DNA of 6,345 nucleotides, taken from Oscillibacter sp. UBA6647 (GTDB lineage: Bacteria > Bacillota > Clostridia > Oscillospirales > Oscillospiraceae). Made by a program: the position numbers and the translations under genes. Below are positions 1 to 6,055 of this stretch, piece by piece. How positions within the stretch are numbered: the stretch's first letter is position 1; every line of letters begins with the position of its first letter. The notes beneath the pieces are model-generated. The model was not told where the DNA came from. It saw only the letters and a list, made by a program, of their open reading frames with translations, and did not search any database. The stretch is from assembly GCA_002455655.1 (NCBI GenBank), contig DKLF01000069.1, positions 20,969 to 27,313 of the forward strand. The letters are read 5' to 3'.

Positions 1-1021
1 CGGTGTTGCCTCCGCCGTGGGAAATGACCACGTAATTGCCGTAGGAGCTGGAGCGCTGGGCCACAATCACGGTTCCCGCCTTGGCGGCGTGGATGGTGGT
101 GGTATAGCCCACCCGTCCGATGTCAATTCCCTTGTGGTTTGTAGAGCCGATGCCTCCCGGTGACGAGCGTCCGCCAAAGGTGGAGGTGATATACCGGCTG
201 TCCACCGGCCAGATGTAGCCGCCCAGAGCGGCGTTGGATGGCGTTCCTCCGTTGGCTGCGGCCTGCTCCGCCGCAAGCTTGCGGCTCAGCTCTTGAATTT
301 CTTTCTGGATGGACTCCTGTTCCTCGGCAAGACCGTCGATCTCGGCCTCCGTCTCGTTCTGGTCGCTGGCAAGCTGGCGAATGAGGTCGTTGGCCTCTGA
401 GCGCTGGGCCTCCAGTTCTGATTTCTTGGCCACAAGCTCTTTCTTTGCTGCTTCCGCGTCGGCTTTGGACGCGGTAAGCTGGGCTTCCTTCTGGGCAATC
501 TCATCCTGAAGGGCCTTGAGCTGGTCAATCACCGCCTGATCCGCATACATAATCTCATTCACCGCGTTCAGCCGGTCCAGAAGGTCCGTAAGGCTGTCGG
601 CCTTAAAGAGGACGGACCAATAGCTAACAGTCCCCCCCTCCTCCATGGCCCGCACCCGGCGGCAGAATAACTCGTACTGAGCAGCCTCCCGCTCCTGCGC
701 GTCGGCCAGCTCCGCCTGGGTCTGGGTAATCAGGTCGGCATAGGTGGAAATCTGCGTCTCCACGTTGCCGATTTCCTTTACCTGCACGGCAATCTGCTGA
801 TCCAGCAGTTCCTTCTTCTTCATGACTTGCGCCTTGTCATTAGAAAGGGCCGAAAGCTTTGCCTTCAATTCCTTTTTCTGCTTGTTCAAATCGGTGGCGC
901 TGGTTTTCAGCGCATCGATATCCGCCTGCTTCACGGCGGCCGCAGGCTGGGGCAGCATCACCGCAGTGCAGATTACCAAAAAAGCCATCAATCCCGCCGT
1001 AAGGCGTTTCATCCGTCTCAT
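1..1021 (-). CDS. Secreted coiled-coil M23 (LytM-type) murein endopeptidase, probable FtsEX effector; 3' end cut off by window edge
   Basis: The frame is open from the ATG at 1019-1021 to the left edge (340 codons, no stop). The ATG follows a GGGAGGGTGG ribosome site; a second ATG three codons on is possible. Residues 1-29 look like a signal peptide: Arg/Lys start, hydrophobic core, AAA cleavage motif before Val30. Residues about 32-256 are rich in Lys, Glu, Gln and Ala and read as long coiled coils, interrupted near 130-160 by YWSVLFKADSLTDLLDRL, which resembles the PcsB/CwlO-type hydrolase N-terminal domain. Residues about 268-340 begin an M23 domain (GGYIWPVDSRYITSTFGG), with first zinc ligands His296 and Asp300 in NHKGIDIG. 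The second zinc motif (HxH) would lie outside the window. M23 enzymes cut peptidoglycan cross-bridges. The position directly after ftsEX suggests FtsX-controlled activation, like EnvC-, PcsB- or CwlO-type partners; whether it is catalytically active or only an amidase activator cannot be decided from the fragment. Confidence 0.93.
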   Translation of the reverse strand, partial: MRRMKRLTAGLMAFLVICTAVMLPQPAAAVKQADIDALKTSATDLNKQKKELKAKLSALSNDKAQVMKKKELLDQQIAVQVKEIGNVETQISTYADLITQTQAELADAQEREAAQYELFCRRVRAMEEGGTVSYWSVLFKADSLTDLLDRLNAVNEIMYADQAVIDQLKALQDEIAQKEAQLTASKADAEAAKKELVAKKSELEAQRSEANDLIRQLASDQNETEAEIDGLAEEQESIQKEIQELSRKLAAEQAAANGGTPSNAALGGYIWPVDSRYITSTFGGRSSPGGIGSTNHKGIDIGRVGYTTTIHAAKAGTVIVAQRSSSYGNYVVISHGGGNT

Positions 1022-1059
1022 AAATGTTCCACCCTCCCGCATGTTTCGTAAGGCATGGT

Positions 1060-1947
1060 TTACACCTGCAAAAACCGCCGGATGGCGGACAGACTGCCTC
1101 CCACGCCCACAAGGATTCCGGCCACCAAAAACGTGGCCGCCACAGGGAGCCAAAGTTCCCCAAAGCCCATCACATTGATAAGCTGAAGCGTATCGCTGCT
1201 CTCCACGCCCCGGGCCACGGCCTCATACAGCGTCCATTGCAGCAGGAAGGCCGCCACCGCGCCGGTGATGCCCAGCATAAAGCCCTCGTATACAAAGGGC
1301 CAGCGGATAAAGCCGTTGGTGGCGCCCACCATGCGCATGATGGCGATTTCCTCCCGCCGGTCAAAGGTGGTGAGTTTGATGGTGTTGGACATGATGAACA
1401 CGGACACCACCAGCAAAATCACAATCAGTGTCACGCACACCACCGTGGCGATGTTCCGCACGGTAATCAGCCCGTCGGAAAACTCCTCGTAGGCAGTGAC
1501 TTCCGCAATGCCCTCCACTTTCTCCACGGCGGCCTTCGTCTCTCCCGTCAGCCGGATGTCCACGGTTTTCACGGCGAACCGGTCCCGGAAAATCTCCGGG
1601 TCCAGATCCTGAAACGCCGATTCGTCGGTGTATTTCTCCTGAAAATTCTTGGTGGCCTCTTCCTTCGTGATGAAGGTGGCGGAGGCCACATTCGGCTGGG
1701 CCTCAATCTTGCTTTGGAGCAGCCGGGCCTGCTGGGTGGTGTAGCTCTCGTCCACATACGCGAGGATTTCGTTGTCCCGCTCCATATCCAGAAGCTGCTG
1801 GTTGGCGTTCACCGCCACCAGAGAAAACGTGCCCATAATCAAAAGACAGGCCACGGTGACACCCACGGCCGCAAAGGACATAAATCCATGGCTGAACATG
1901 TTGGAAACGCCCTCGTGGAAAAAATAGCGGAAATTATGCCTTCCCAT
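1060..1947 (-). CDS. ftsX: Cell division ABC transporter-like permease FtsX
   Basis: A protein of 295 aa, normal for FtsX, that partners FtsE in the membrane and relays ATP hydrolysis to an external wall hydrolase. Predicted layout: cytoplasmic start, membrane segment 1 at about 22-46, an extracellular domain at about 47-163, then membrane segments near 165-188, 218-240 and 265-286. The stretch after segment 2, REEIAIMRMVGATNGFIRWP at 199-218 followed by a Glu-Gly at 221-222, is the conserved FtsX signature of FtsX/MacB permeases. I chose the ATG at 1945-1947 over an in-frame ATG at 1963-1965 because GGGAGG lies 8 nt before it, whereas the earlier ATG has no ribosome site. This start lies inside the end of ftsE (14 nt overlap), indicating translational coupling. 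The hydrolase gene follows after 38 nt. The extracellular domain is where the hydrolase coiled coil would dock (inferred from the family). Confidence 0.95.
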   Translation of the reverse strand: MGRHNFRYFFHEGVSNMFSHGFMSFAAVGVTVACLLIMGTFSLVAVNANQQLLDMERDNEILAYVDESYTTQQARLLQSKIEAQPNVASATFITKEEATKNFQEKYTDESAFQDLDPEIFRDRFAVKTVDIRLTGETKAAVEKVEGIAEVTAYEEFSDGLITVRNIATVVCVTLIVILLVVSVFIMSNTIKLTTFDRREEIAIMRMVGATNGFIRWPFVYEGFMLGITGAVAAFLLQWTLYEAVARGVESSDTLQLINVMGFGELWLPVAATFLVAGILVGVGGSLSAIRRFLQV

Positions 1948-2632
1948 GGATATGTCCTCCCACATAGCGCCCTACGGAATCGTTGATGATACGGCCGCCG
2001 TCGATGGTGATGACGCGCTTTTCAAAGCGGTCCACCAGATCCTTTTCGTGGGTAACCACCACTACGGTGGTCCCCAGCGTGTTAATTTTTACCAACAGCC
2101 GCATCAACTCCAGCGACCGGTCCGGGTCCAGATTGCCGGTGGGCTCGTCTGCAATAATGGTGGTGGGGTTGTTCACCAGCGCCCGGGCGATTGCCACCCG
2201 CTGCTGCTCGCCGCCGGAAAGCTCCGTCGGGAAATGGGAGGCCTTTTCATCCAGCCCCACCAGCTTCAGCACATAGGGAATGCGTTTGCGCAGCTCCTTC
2301 TCCCCCATACCCACAGCCCGCATGACAAACGCCAGATTGTCATACACCGTTTTCTTCTCAATCAGGCGGAAATCCTGAAAAATCACGCCCACAGTCCGCC
2401 GCATCAGGGGCAGTTGCTTGTCGGTGATGTTACTGACGGAAAATCCATTGATCATCACCCGGCCCCGAGTGGGCTCCACCTCCCCTGTAAGCAGCTTGAT
2501 GATCGTCGATTTGCCCGCGCCGGAAGGCCCAACCAAAAAGATGAACTCGCCGTCCTCGATGGTGAGTGTAATGCCCCGGATGGCCTGTGTGCCGTTGTCA
2601 TATTCCATTTCCACGTCCTTCAGACGGATCAT
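1934..2632 (-). CDS. ftsE: Cell division ATP-binding protein FtsE
   Basis: A 232-aa ABC ATPase, the usual FtsE length. It works on the inner face of the membrane with FtsX and powers control of peptidoglycan hydrolysis at division or elongation, not transport. All nucleotide-binding motifs are intact: Walker A GPSGAGKST at 35-43, Q-loop Gln86 in the FtsE-typical FQDFRL, signature LSGGEQQ at 138-144, Walker B IIADE at 159-163 followed by PTGNLD, and H-loop His195 in VVVTHE. The frame is open upstream to 2788, but family alignment begins at MIRLKDVEMEYDNG, and that ATG (2630-2632) follows GAGGTG with a 5 nt spacer; the upstream extension has no family-like sequence and would begin upstream of the predicted promoter. 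It is the first gene of the ftsE-ftsX-hydrolase unit, with its own promoter at 2715-2743. Its last 14 nt overlap ftsX. Confidence 0.97.
   Translation of the reverse strand: MIRLKDVEMEYDNGTQAIRGITLTIEDGEFIFLVGPSGAGKSTIIKLLTGEVEPTRGRVMINGFSVSNITDKQLPLMRRTVGVIFQDFRLIEKKTVYDNLAFVMRAVGMGEKELRKRIPYVLKLVGLDEKASHFPTELSGGEQQRVAIARALVNNPTTIIADEPTGNLDPDRSLELMRLLVKINTLGTTVVVVTHEKDLVDRFEKRVITIDGGRIINDSVGRYVGGHIHGKA
1956..1961 (-). promoter_or_regulatory. Ribosome binding site of ftsX inside ftsE
   Basis: GGGAGG on the minus strand, 8 nt before the ATG at 1947. It sits within the last codons of ftsE (the Gly-Gly of the C-terminal GGHIHGKA) and decides the ftsX start against the upstream in-frame ATG. Confidence 0.85.
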
Positions 2633-2650
2633 ATACGCACCTCGCTCCGA

Positions 2651-2668
2651 TCCGGCAGGACCGCCGGA
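2651..2668 (-). other. Hairpin in the ftsE 5' leader
   Basis: Inverted repeat TCCGGC-6 nt-GCCGGA (6 bp stem) located 18 nt before the ftsE ATG, just ahead of its ribosome site. It could tune translation or mRNA stability; no known riboswitch was recognised and it may have no role. Confidence 0.35.
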
Positions 2669-2701
2669 ATTTCCAATTTTCTGGGATGGTAGACATAAAT
2701 C

Positions 2702-2715
2702 TACAATCGATTGTA
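2702..2715. promoter_or_regulatory. 14-nt perfect palindrome at the ftsE start site, candidate operator
   Basis: TACAATCGATTGTA is perfectly self-complementary. It begins at the last base of the ftsE -10 box and its centre falls on the predicted transcription start about 7 nt downstream. A dimeric regulator bound here would block RNA polymerase. The regulator is unknown; the role is inferred from position and symmetry alone. Confidence 0.4.
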
Positions 2716-2743
2716 TTATATATGCTTTTTCCCCATCATGCAA
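2715..2743 (-). promoter_or_regulatory. Sigma-A-type promoter of the ftsE-ftsX-hydrolase unit
   Basis: On the minus strand, -35 TTGCAT (2738-2743), a 17-nt spacer (2721-2737) and a perfect -10 TATAAT (2715-2720). It sits in an AT-rich patch in otherwise GC-rich DNA, downstream of the terminator of the preceding operon. Predicted start near 2708, giving a leader of about 75 nt before ftsE. Confidence 0.82.
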
Positions 2744-2762
2744 GTGAAAATATGAAATGTAT

Positions 2763-2776
2763 CCGGAAAATTCCGG
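2763..2776. repeat. Short inverted repeat between grd terminator and ftsE promoter
   Basis: CCGGAA-AA-TTCCGG, a 6-bp dyad with a 2-nt centre, 20 nt upstream of the ftsE -35 box. It could be a regulator site; the loop is too short for a good RNA hairpin. The rest of 2633-2869 contains no gene that I can support. Confidence 0.25.
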
Positions 2777-2826
2777 GACGCACGGCATTTTCCGTATCGT
2801 CCCCTTTTTCCGGTCTGCCGCGCCGC

Positions 2827-2856
2827 AAAAAAGGAGGACGGCTTGTGCCGTCCTCC
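2827..2856 (-). terminator. Rho-independent terminator of the grdC-grdD-97aa operon
   Basis: On the minus strand a perfect 10-bp stem (GGAGGACGGC / GCCGTCCTCC, at 2833-2842 and 2847-2856) with a 4-nt loop is followed at once by six T residues (2827-2832). It starts 13 nt after the stop of the 97-aa gene. There is no T-run on the plus-strand side, so it acts in one direction and insulates ftsE from the grd operon. Confidence 0.95.
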
Positions 2857-2869
2857 CTGATCCGCGGCT

Positions 2870-3163
2870 TTAGTTCAGCCGCACCTCTTTTGCCGATTCG
2901 GGCTGAAAACAGCCCTTCATATCGTATTTGTTGTACCCGGAATAGTCGGACAGGGCCCGGCCCTCCAGAGAATAGCTGCGAATAAACCGCTTGCCGTCCA
3001 CCGAGGTCCAGTTTTCCGCATCCCATGTGAGATAGCCGTCCTCGTCGGTCTGCTTTTCGGCGAAAAGCAAATCCACCTGCCGGTTGTGATTGGCCACAAG
3101 GTCCACCAAATCATCCCAGCTTAGTTCCTTCTCGCACTTTTCAATCAAGTCGTTGACTTTCAT
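2870..3163 (-). CDS. Small unknown protein (97 aa) at the end of the grdCD operon
   Basis: I do not recognise the family. The ATG at 3161-3163 follows GAGGGAG with a 6-nt spacer; that ribosome site overlaps the grdD stop codon and the gene begins 11 nt after grdD, so it is very probably co-translated with it. The frame extends upstream into grdD, but nothing there suggests an earlier start. The product is soluble-looking and acidic (about 20 Asp/Glu against 13 Lys/Arg), with no signal peptide or membrane segment. The first 25 residues (MKVNDLIEKCEKELSWDDLV onward) look helical and amphipathic; the rest is rich in Tyr, Trp, Asp and Gly (TWDAENW near 46-52, SDYSGYNKYD at 72-81). Cysteines are at 10 and 85. 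It is not the GrdX protein of classical grd operons by sequence or place. A role linked to protein C is possible, inferred only from operon position. A terminator follows 13 nt after the stop. Confidence 0.78.
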   Translation of the reverse strand: MKVNDLIEKCEKELSWDDLVDLVANHNRQVDLLFAEKQTDEDGYLTWDAENWTSVDGKRFIRSYSLEGRALSDYSGYNKYDMKGCFQPESAKEVRLN

Positions 3164-3174
3164 TTTCTTCTCCC

Positions 3175-4329
3175 TCAGCCCACGTAGCCGGCTTTTCTCA
3201 GAAGTTCCATAGACCGCTCGCTGTTGGCCTCGCTCATCATCACCAACGGGCCTGTGCAGCCCATGCCGCTTTCGGCATAAATCCCCGCCTTCCACAGCAC
3301 GCGCACCGCGTCCTCCAAGTCCATCACCTCGATGCCCGCGATGCTAGCAGTCACCGGCTCGGCGGGCGGGGCTTTCACATCCTCCGTCTCGGCGGCTGGC
3401 TTGAGGCAGGCGGTTTTCCGGGCCTCCAAAAGTTTGTTCAGTCCGGCCTTTTCCGCCTTGGCAAATTCCTCTTTCGCCACGTCGAACACCTTGCCCCGCA
3501 CAAGCTGGGCGGCAAATTCCAGCGCGTTTGCAATCAGCGGCGCACCGGAAGCACGGGAAATGATCAGAATCAGCTTTTCATAGCCCTTGCCGATACCGGG
3601 GCCATAGCCGTACCCACTGGACTCAAAGCTACCACCGGTGGTGTAGGCAGAGAGCATTTTAATGAGGACGTTTCCGGTCAGCGGGTCCGTCACCAGCACG
3701 TCCGGCGTGCCCTGAAGCACATCGTTCCCCCGCAGCACCGCGCCCCCGTCGGACCGGGCAGACTCCGCAAACCGGAAGGAATACCCGCCCGCCTGAAGCT
3801 GGCGGAGGGCTGTTTCCGTCTGGCGCGCACCGTCCACGTTCAGGATGCCCACAGTGGGGTCGGCAATGCCGCCGGCCTTGGCGGCAATGATGCCGTAGAC
3901 TGCGTTTTTAATCATTCCCTCCACCCGGTCGGCACTGGAGGTGCCGGTGGTGGTGGCGATAAACATCTCCCGGCCCTTGGCGGGGGTCACCACCCGACCC
4001 ACGGTAGACACGCCGATGGGGAACGGGAAGTGCATGGTCACAGCCCCGTCCACCGCGCCGCTGTCCACCAGCTCCTCCATTTTCTTGTGGCCCTCGTCCT
4101 CGTTTGAAACCATTACGGTGGTTACGCCCGGGGCTTCCAGCGTGCCGATATAGTACACATCCACGCCCCGCTTCGCCGCCATTTGGGCGGCGGCGATGGC
4201 GTTTTCCTCACCGTGCTCGCTGCCCATTCCCGTCAGGGCAATTTTGGGACGAACCCCGTAGGAGCCGCTTTCCAGCCCCTCGGCCATTTCCAAGAAGGTT
4301 TTGGCGATGGTTTTTTGAAGATTACTCAT
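3175..4329 (-). CDS. grdD: Glycine/sarcosine/betaine reductase complex protein C, alpha subunit GrdD
   Basis: A 384-aa protein, usual length for GrdD. With GrdC it forms protein C, which accepts the acetyl (ketene-like) group from carboxymethylated selenoprotein A and releases it by phosphate as acetyl phosphate, feeding ATP formation through acetate kinase in the cytoplasm. Residues about 1-300 form the PlsX-like (FA_synthesis) domain, with landmarks ALTGMGSEHG at 31-40, VTMHFPFPIGVSTVGR at 97-112, VTDPLTGNVLIKM at 213-225 and a Gly-rich YGYGPGIGKGY at 240-250. A Pro/Ala/Glu-rich linker at about 308-328 leads to a C-terminal segment with YAESGMGCTGP; Cys358 there matches the catalytic Cys359 described for Eubacterium acidaminophilum GrdD. 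The second cysteine discussed for that enzyme, near position 98, is absent here. The start has AGGTG 4 nt before the ATG; the gene lies 12 nt after grdC and 11 nt before the 97-aa gene. Confidence 0.95.
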   Translation of the reverse strand: MSNLQKTIAKTFLEMAEGLESGSYGVRPKIALTGMGSEHGEENAIAAAQMAAKRGVDVYYIGTLEAPGVTTVMVSNEDEGHKKMEELVDSGAVDGAVTMHFPFPIGVSTVGRVVTPAKGREMFIATTTGTSSADRVEGMIKNAVYGIIAAKAGGIADPTVGILNVDGARQTETALRQLQAGGYSFRFAESARSDGGAVLRGNDVLQGTPDVLVTDPLTGNVLIKMLSAYTTGGSFESSGYGYGPGIGKGYEKLILIISRASGAPLIANALEFAAQLVRGKVFDVAKEEFAKAEKAGLNKLLEARKTACLKPAAETEDVKAPPAEPVTASIAGIEVMDLEDAVRVLWKAGIYAESGMGCTGPLVMMSEANSERSMELLRKAGYVG

Positions 4330-4341
4330 GCCGCACCTCGC

Positions 4342-5883
4342 TCAATCTGCCTGCGCCAGCAATGTGGCTGCAAATTCCTTCATTGCCTTGGCAATCATGT
4401 CCCGCACCTGCGCTTCACCCACGCCCGCTTGAGCGTCCTGCGCTCCGGCGTTTTTCTGGACGACAAAGGACACGCCGTCAAACAAGTTTGTCATGCGCCC
4501 AAGGAACAGCGAACCCTTGCCCACAATCATAACCCGGCTGATCTCCCCCGCCAGCAGTTCTTCCCGGGCAAAGCCCAGATAAGGCACACCGGAGGGAATG
4601 TGCCCCTGGGTGGGCGCCCAGCCGGTCAGCCCGTGCTTCACCGTGAAGTTTGCCAACTCCGCCTTTTCCAGTTCACCCCGCTTTACCGCCAGCGCGGCGA
4701 TCATCTTATAGTTGGAAAGGGGTACGTCGCCCGCCCCGGCAGGCTTTGTGATGTCAGGATTCTGCATCTCGGGAGAGTATTTGTCAATATCGGTAATTTT
4801 CAGGCCCGCCCGGTCCAGCGGGTCGGTGACAAGGCTGGAGATGACCGCTTGGGGAGCGGAGCCGGTGCCCACGCTGTGGCGGCCCAACAGCTCCAGATTG
4901 ATTTCGGGGTTCACGCCGTCGTTCTCTGTGACCACCACGGCAAAGCCCGCCACCATGTCCTCCAGAATGGGCAAGCCCTTCTTCACATGGTCCTTGCCGT
5001 TCATGCCAAGCTTCGCTGTGCAGCCTCCGGCGGTGACCACCACGGTTTTATATGCTCCGGCCTGCACCAGCGCGGCGGCCTCAATCATCGCGTGGGCCGG
5101 GGCGGCGCAGAAGCTGCGCAGGTCGGAGCCGGTGGCTCCGGAAAGGCCCGCAATCTCCGCGGCGGCCTTGGCAAAGTTGCCGCCGCCCCGCTGGTTCATG
5201 TCGCCGCAGGCCTCCTCCGCACAGTCGATCACGTAATCCACCTGAGATTTTTCAATCCCCGCGTTTTTCACGGCGGTGAGCAGCGCCAGAACGGAGGACG
5301 CCTTGGACACCAAGTTTTCCATCATCACATGGGCGGATAGGTTTCCGTCGATGTCGTGGGCGCGGTTGACGCAGCCAACCAATTTGTCGTGGTGATACAG
5401 TCCCTCGGAATGCTCCTGCTCCACCAGACGGGCAATCTCCGCGCCGTCGATTCCGTCACGAATGCGGGCCAGAATCGTCTCGTCCATCAGGGGATTTGCG
5501 GCAAGGTCACTCTTGTGGGCGGCCACAAAGTCCCGATCCAGCTTCACAAGGTCGAACACGTCGCAGCTTTGCAGCAGCAGGAAAAACTCCTCCTGCGGCA
5601 TCATCTGTCCAAATTTGCCGAAGCGCCCGTTTACGTCGCAGGTCTTGTCATACCACGGCTGCTCCACGGCGGCAAGCTCCGCCGGGGTTTTGTTGCCGAT
5701 GTAGACCTGATTGGGCCAGTAGGACAGGGCCTGCTCAAAGCTGCGCAGGTGGGCGGGCAGCGCCTTTAAATACTCGCTCTCCGGGTTGACGATGCGCTCC
5801 GTGGTTTGCGTGGTGCCGCTGCGCAGCACCATGTCCGGCGTGTGGGCCAGAATGTAGCCCGCGCCCTTGATGACACTTTTCAT
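4342..5883 (-). CDS. grdC: Glycine/sarcosine/betaine reductase complex protein C, beta subunit GrdC
   Basis: A 513-aa protein matching GrdC in length and sequence. It is the larger partner of GrdD in the acetyl-phosphate-forming protein C, shared in known organisms by glycine, sarcosine and betaine reductases. It has a FabH-like (thiolase-fold) core: LRSFCAAPAHAM at 255-266 with Cys259 as the likely counterpart of the FabH nucleophile, VVVTAGGCTAKLGM at 281-294, GTGSAPQAVISS at 339-350, and GHIPSG at 427-432 then VMIVGKGSLFLGR at 451-463. The N-terminal start VIKGAGYILAHTPDMVLRSG is typical of the family. I chose the ATG at 5881-5883, preceded by AGAGGA but with a long 12-nt spacer; an in-frame TTG at 5911-5913 would add ten residues but has no ribosome site. 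It is the first gene of the operon here, with about 460 bases of apparently non-coding DNA upstream. The end overlaps the grdD ribosome site. Confidence 0.95.
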   Translation of the reverse strand: MKSVIKGAGYILAHTPDMVLRSGTTQTTERIVNPESEYLKALPAHLRSFEQALSYWPNQVYIGNKTPAELAAVEQPWYDKTCDVNGRFGKFGQMMPQEEFFLLLQSCDVFDLVKLDRDFVAAHKSDLAANPLMDETILARIRDGIDGAEIARLVEQEHSEGLYHHDKLVGCVNRAHDIDGNLSAHVMMENLVSKASSVLALLTAVKNAGIEKSQVDYVIDCAEEACGDMNQRGGGNFAKAAAEIAGLSGATGSDLRSFCAAPAHAMIEAAALVQAGAYKTVVVTAGGCTAKLGMNGKDHVKKGLPILEDMVAGFAVVVTENDGVNPEINLELLGRHSVGTGSAPQAVISSLVTDPLDRAGLKITDIDKYSPEMQNPDITKPAGAGDVPLSNYKMIAALAVKRGELEKAELANFTVKHGLTGWAPTQGHIPSGVPYLGFAREELLAGEISRVMIVGKGSLFLGRMTNLFDGVSFVVQKNAGAQDAQAGVGEAQVRDMIAKAMKEFAATLLAQAD

Positions 5884-5981
5884 GGCAAAATACCGTCCTC
5901 TCTGCACTTTCAAATCAATTTTAGGTGTTCCCGGTCCTCCGGCCTTTGGGAGAATCTTTTATTAAATGTATCTGCGCATAT

Positions 5982-6010
5982 CTTATAAGCTATGACGGAG
6001 CATTTGCAGA
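5982..6010 (-). promoter_or_regulatory. Weak candidate promoter for grdC
   Basis: On the minus strand TCTGCA (6005-6010), a 17-nt spacer and TATAAG (5982-5987, five of six consensus bases). The -35 box matches only three of six positions. An AT-rich stretch closer to the gene (TTTAAT near 5960-5965) is a further -10 possibility. A promoter somewhere here is expected because a terminator-like hairpin lies just upstream. Confidence 0.3.
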
Positions 6011-6037
6011 CAGCCGCGTATAAAAGACGGCAGCCGC
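6011..6037. repeat. Direct repeat CAGCCGC, 20 bases apart
   Basis: CAGCCGC occurs at 6011-6017 and 6031-6037, exactly 20 bases apart. The second copy is one arm of the hairpin at 6029-6055, so the opposite arm could in principle pair with either copy. It may also be chance. Confidence 0.3.
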
Positions 6038-6055
6038 CAATTGCGCGGTGCTGCC
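6019..6055 (-). terminator. Hairpin plus T-rich tract upstream of grdC: terminator or attenuator candidate
   Basis: On the minus strand GGCAG-(CA)-CCGC, a 7-nt loop, then GCGGCTGCC: nine base pairs with a two-base bulge (6029-6055), followed by GTCTTTTATA. This would end transcripts coming from an unseen gene to the right, or attenuate grdC transcription. The T-tract is short and interrupted, so confidence is moderate. Confidence 0.5.

Noticed and set aside
1024..1986. Long open frame (320 codons) on the plus strand across ftsX
   Set aside because: Fully antisense to ftsX, His/Gly-rich translation, no recognisable motif; a compositional shadow.
1946..2692. Open frame (248 codons) on the plus strand across ftsE
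   Set aside because: Antisense to an intact ABC ATPase with all motifs; translation has no family features.
2633..2788. Upstream extension of ftsE by 52 codons
   Set aside because: It would include the promoter -10 and the start site, has no ribosome site, and the extra residues do not look like FtsE.
4183..5340. Long open frame (385 codons) on the plus strand across grdC/grdD
   Set aside because: It is antisense to two clearly recognised genes; its translation is rich in His, Gly, Arg and Gln with no domain character. Such shadows are expected in GC-rich coding DNA.
3175..5883. Reading grdC and grdD as fatty-acid synthesis genes fabH and plsX
   Set aside because: The folds are related, but lengths, the adjacent order, the GMGCTGP active-site segment in GrdD and the GrdC N-terminus fit glycine reductase protein C; no fab genes are adjacent.
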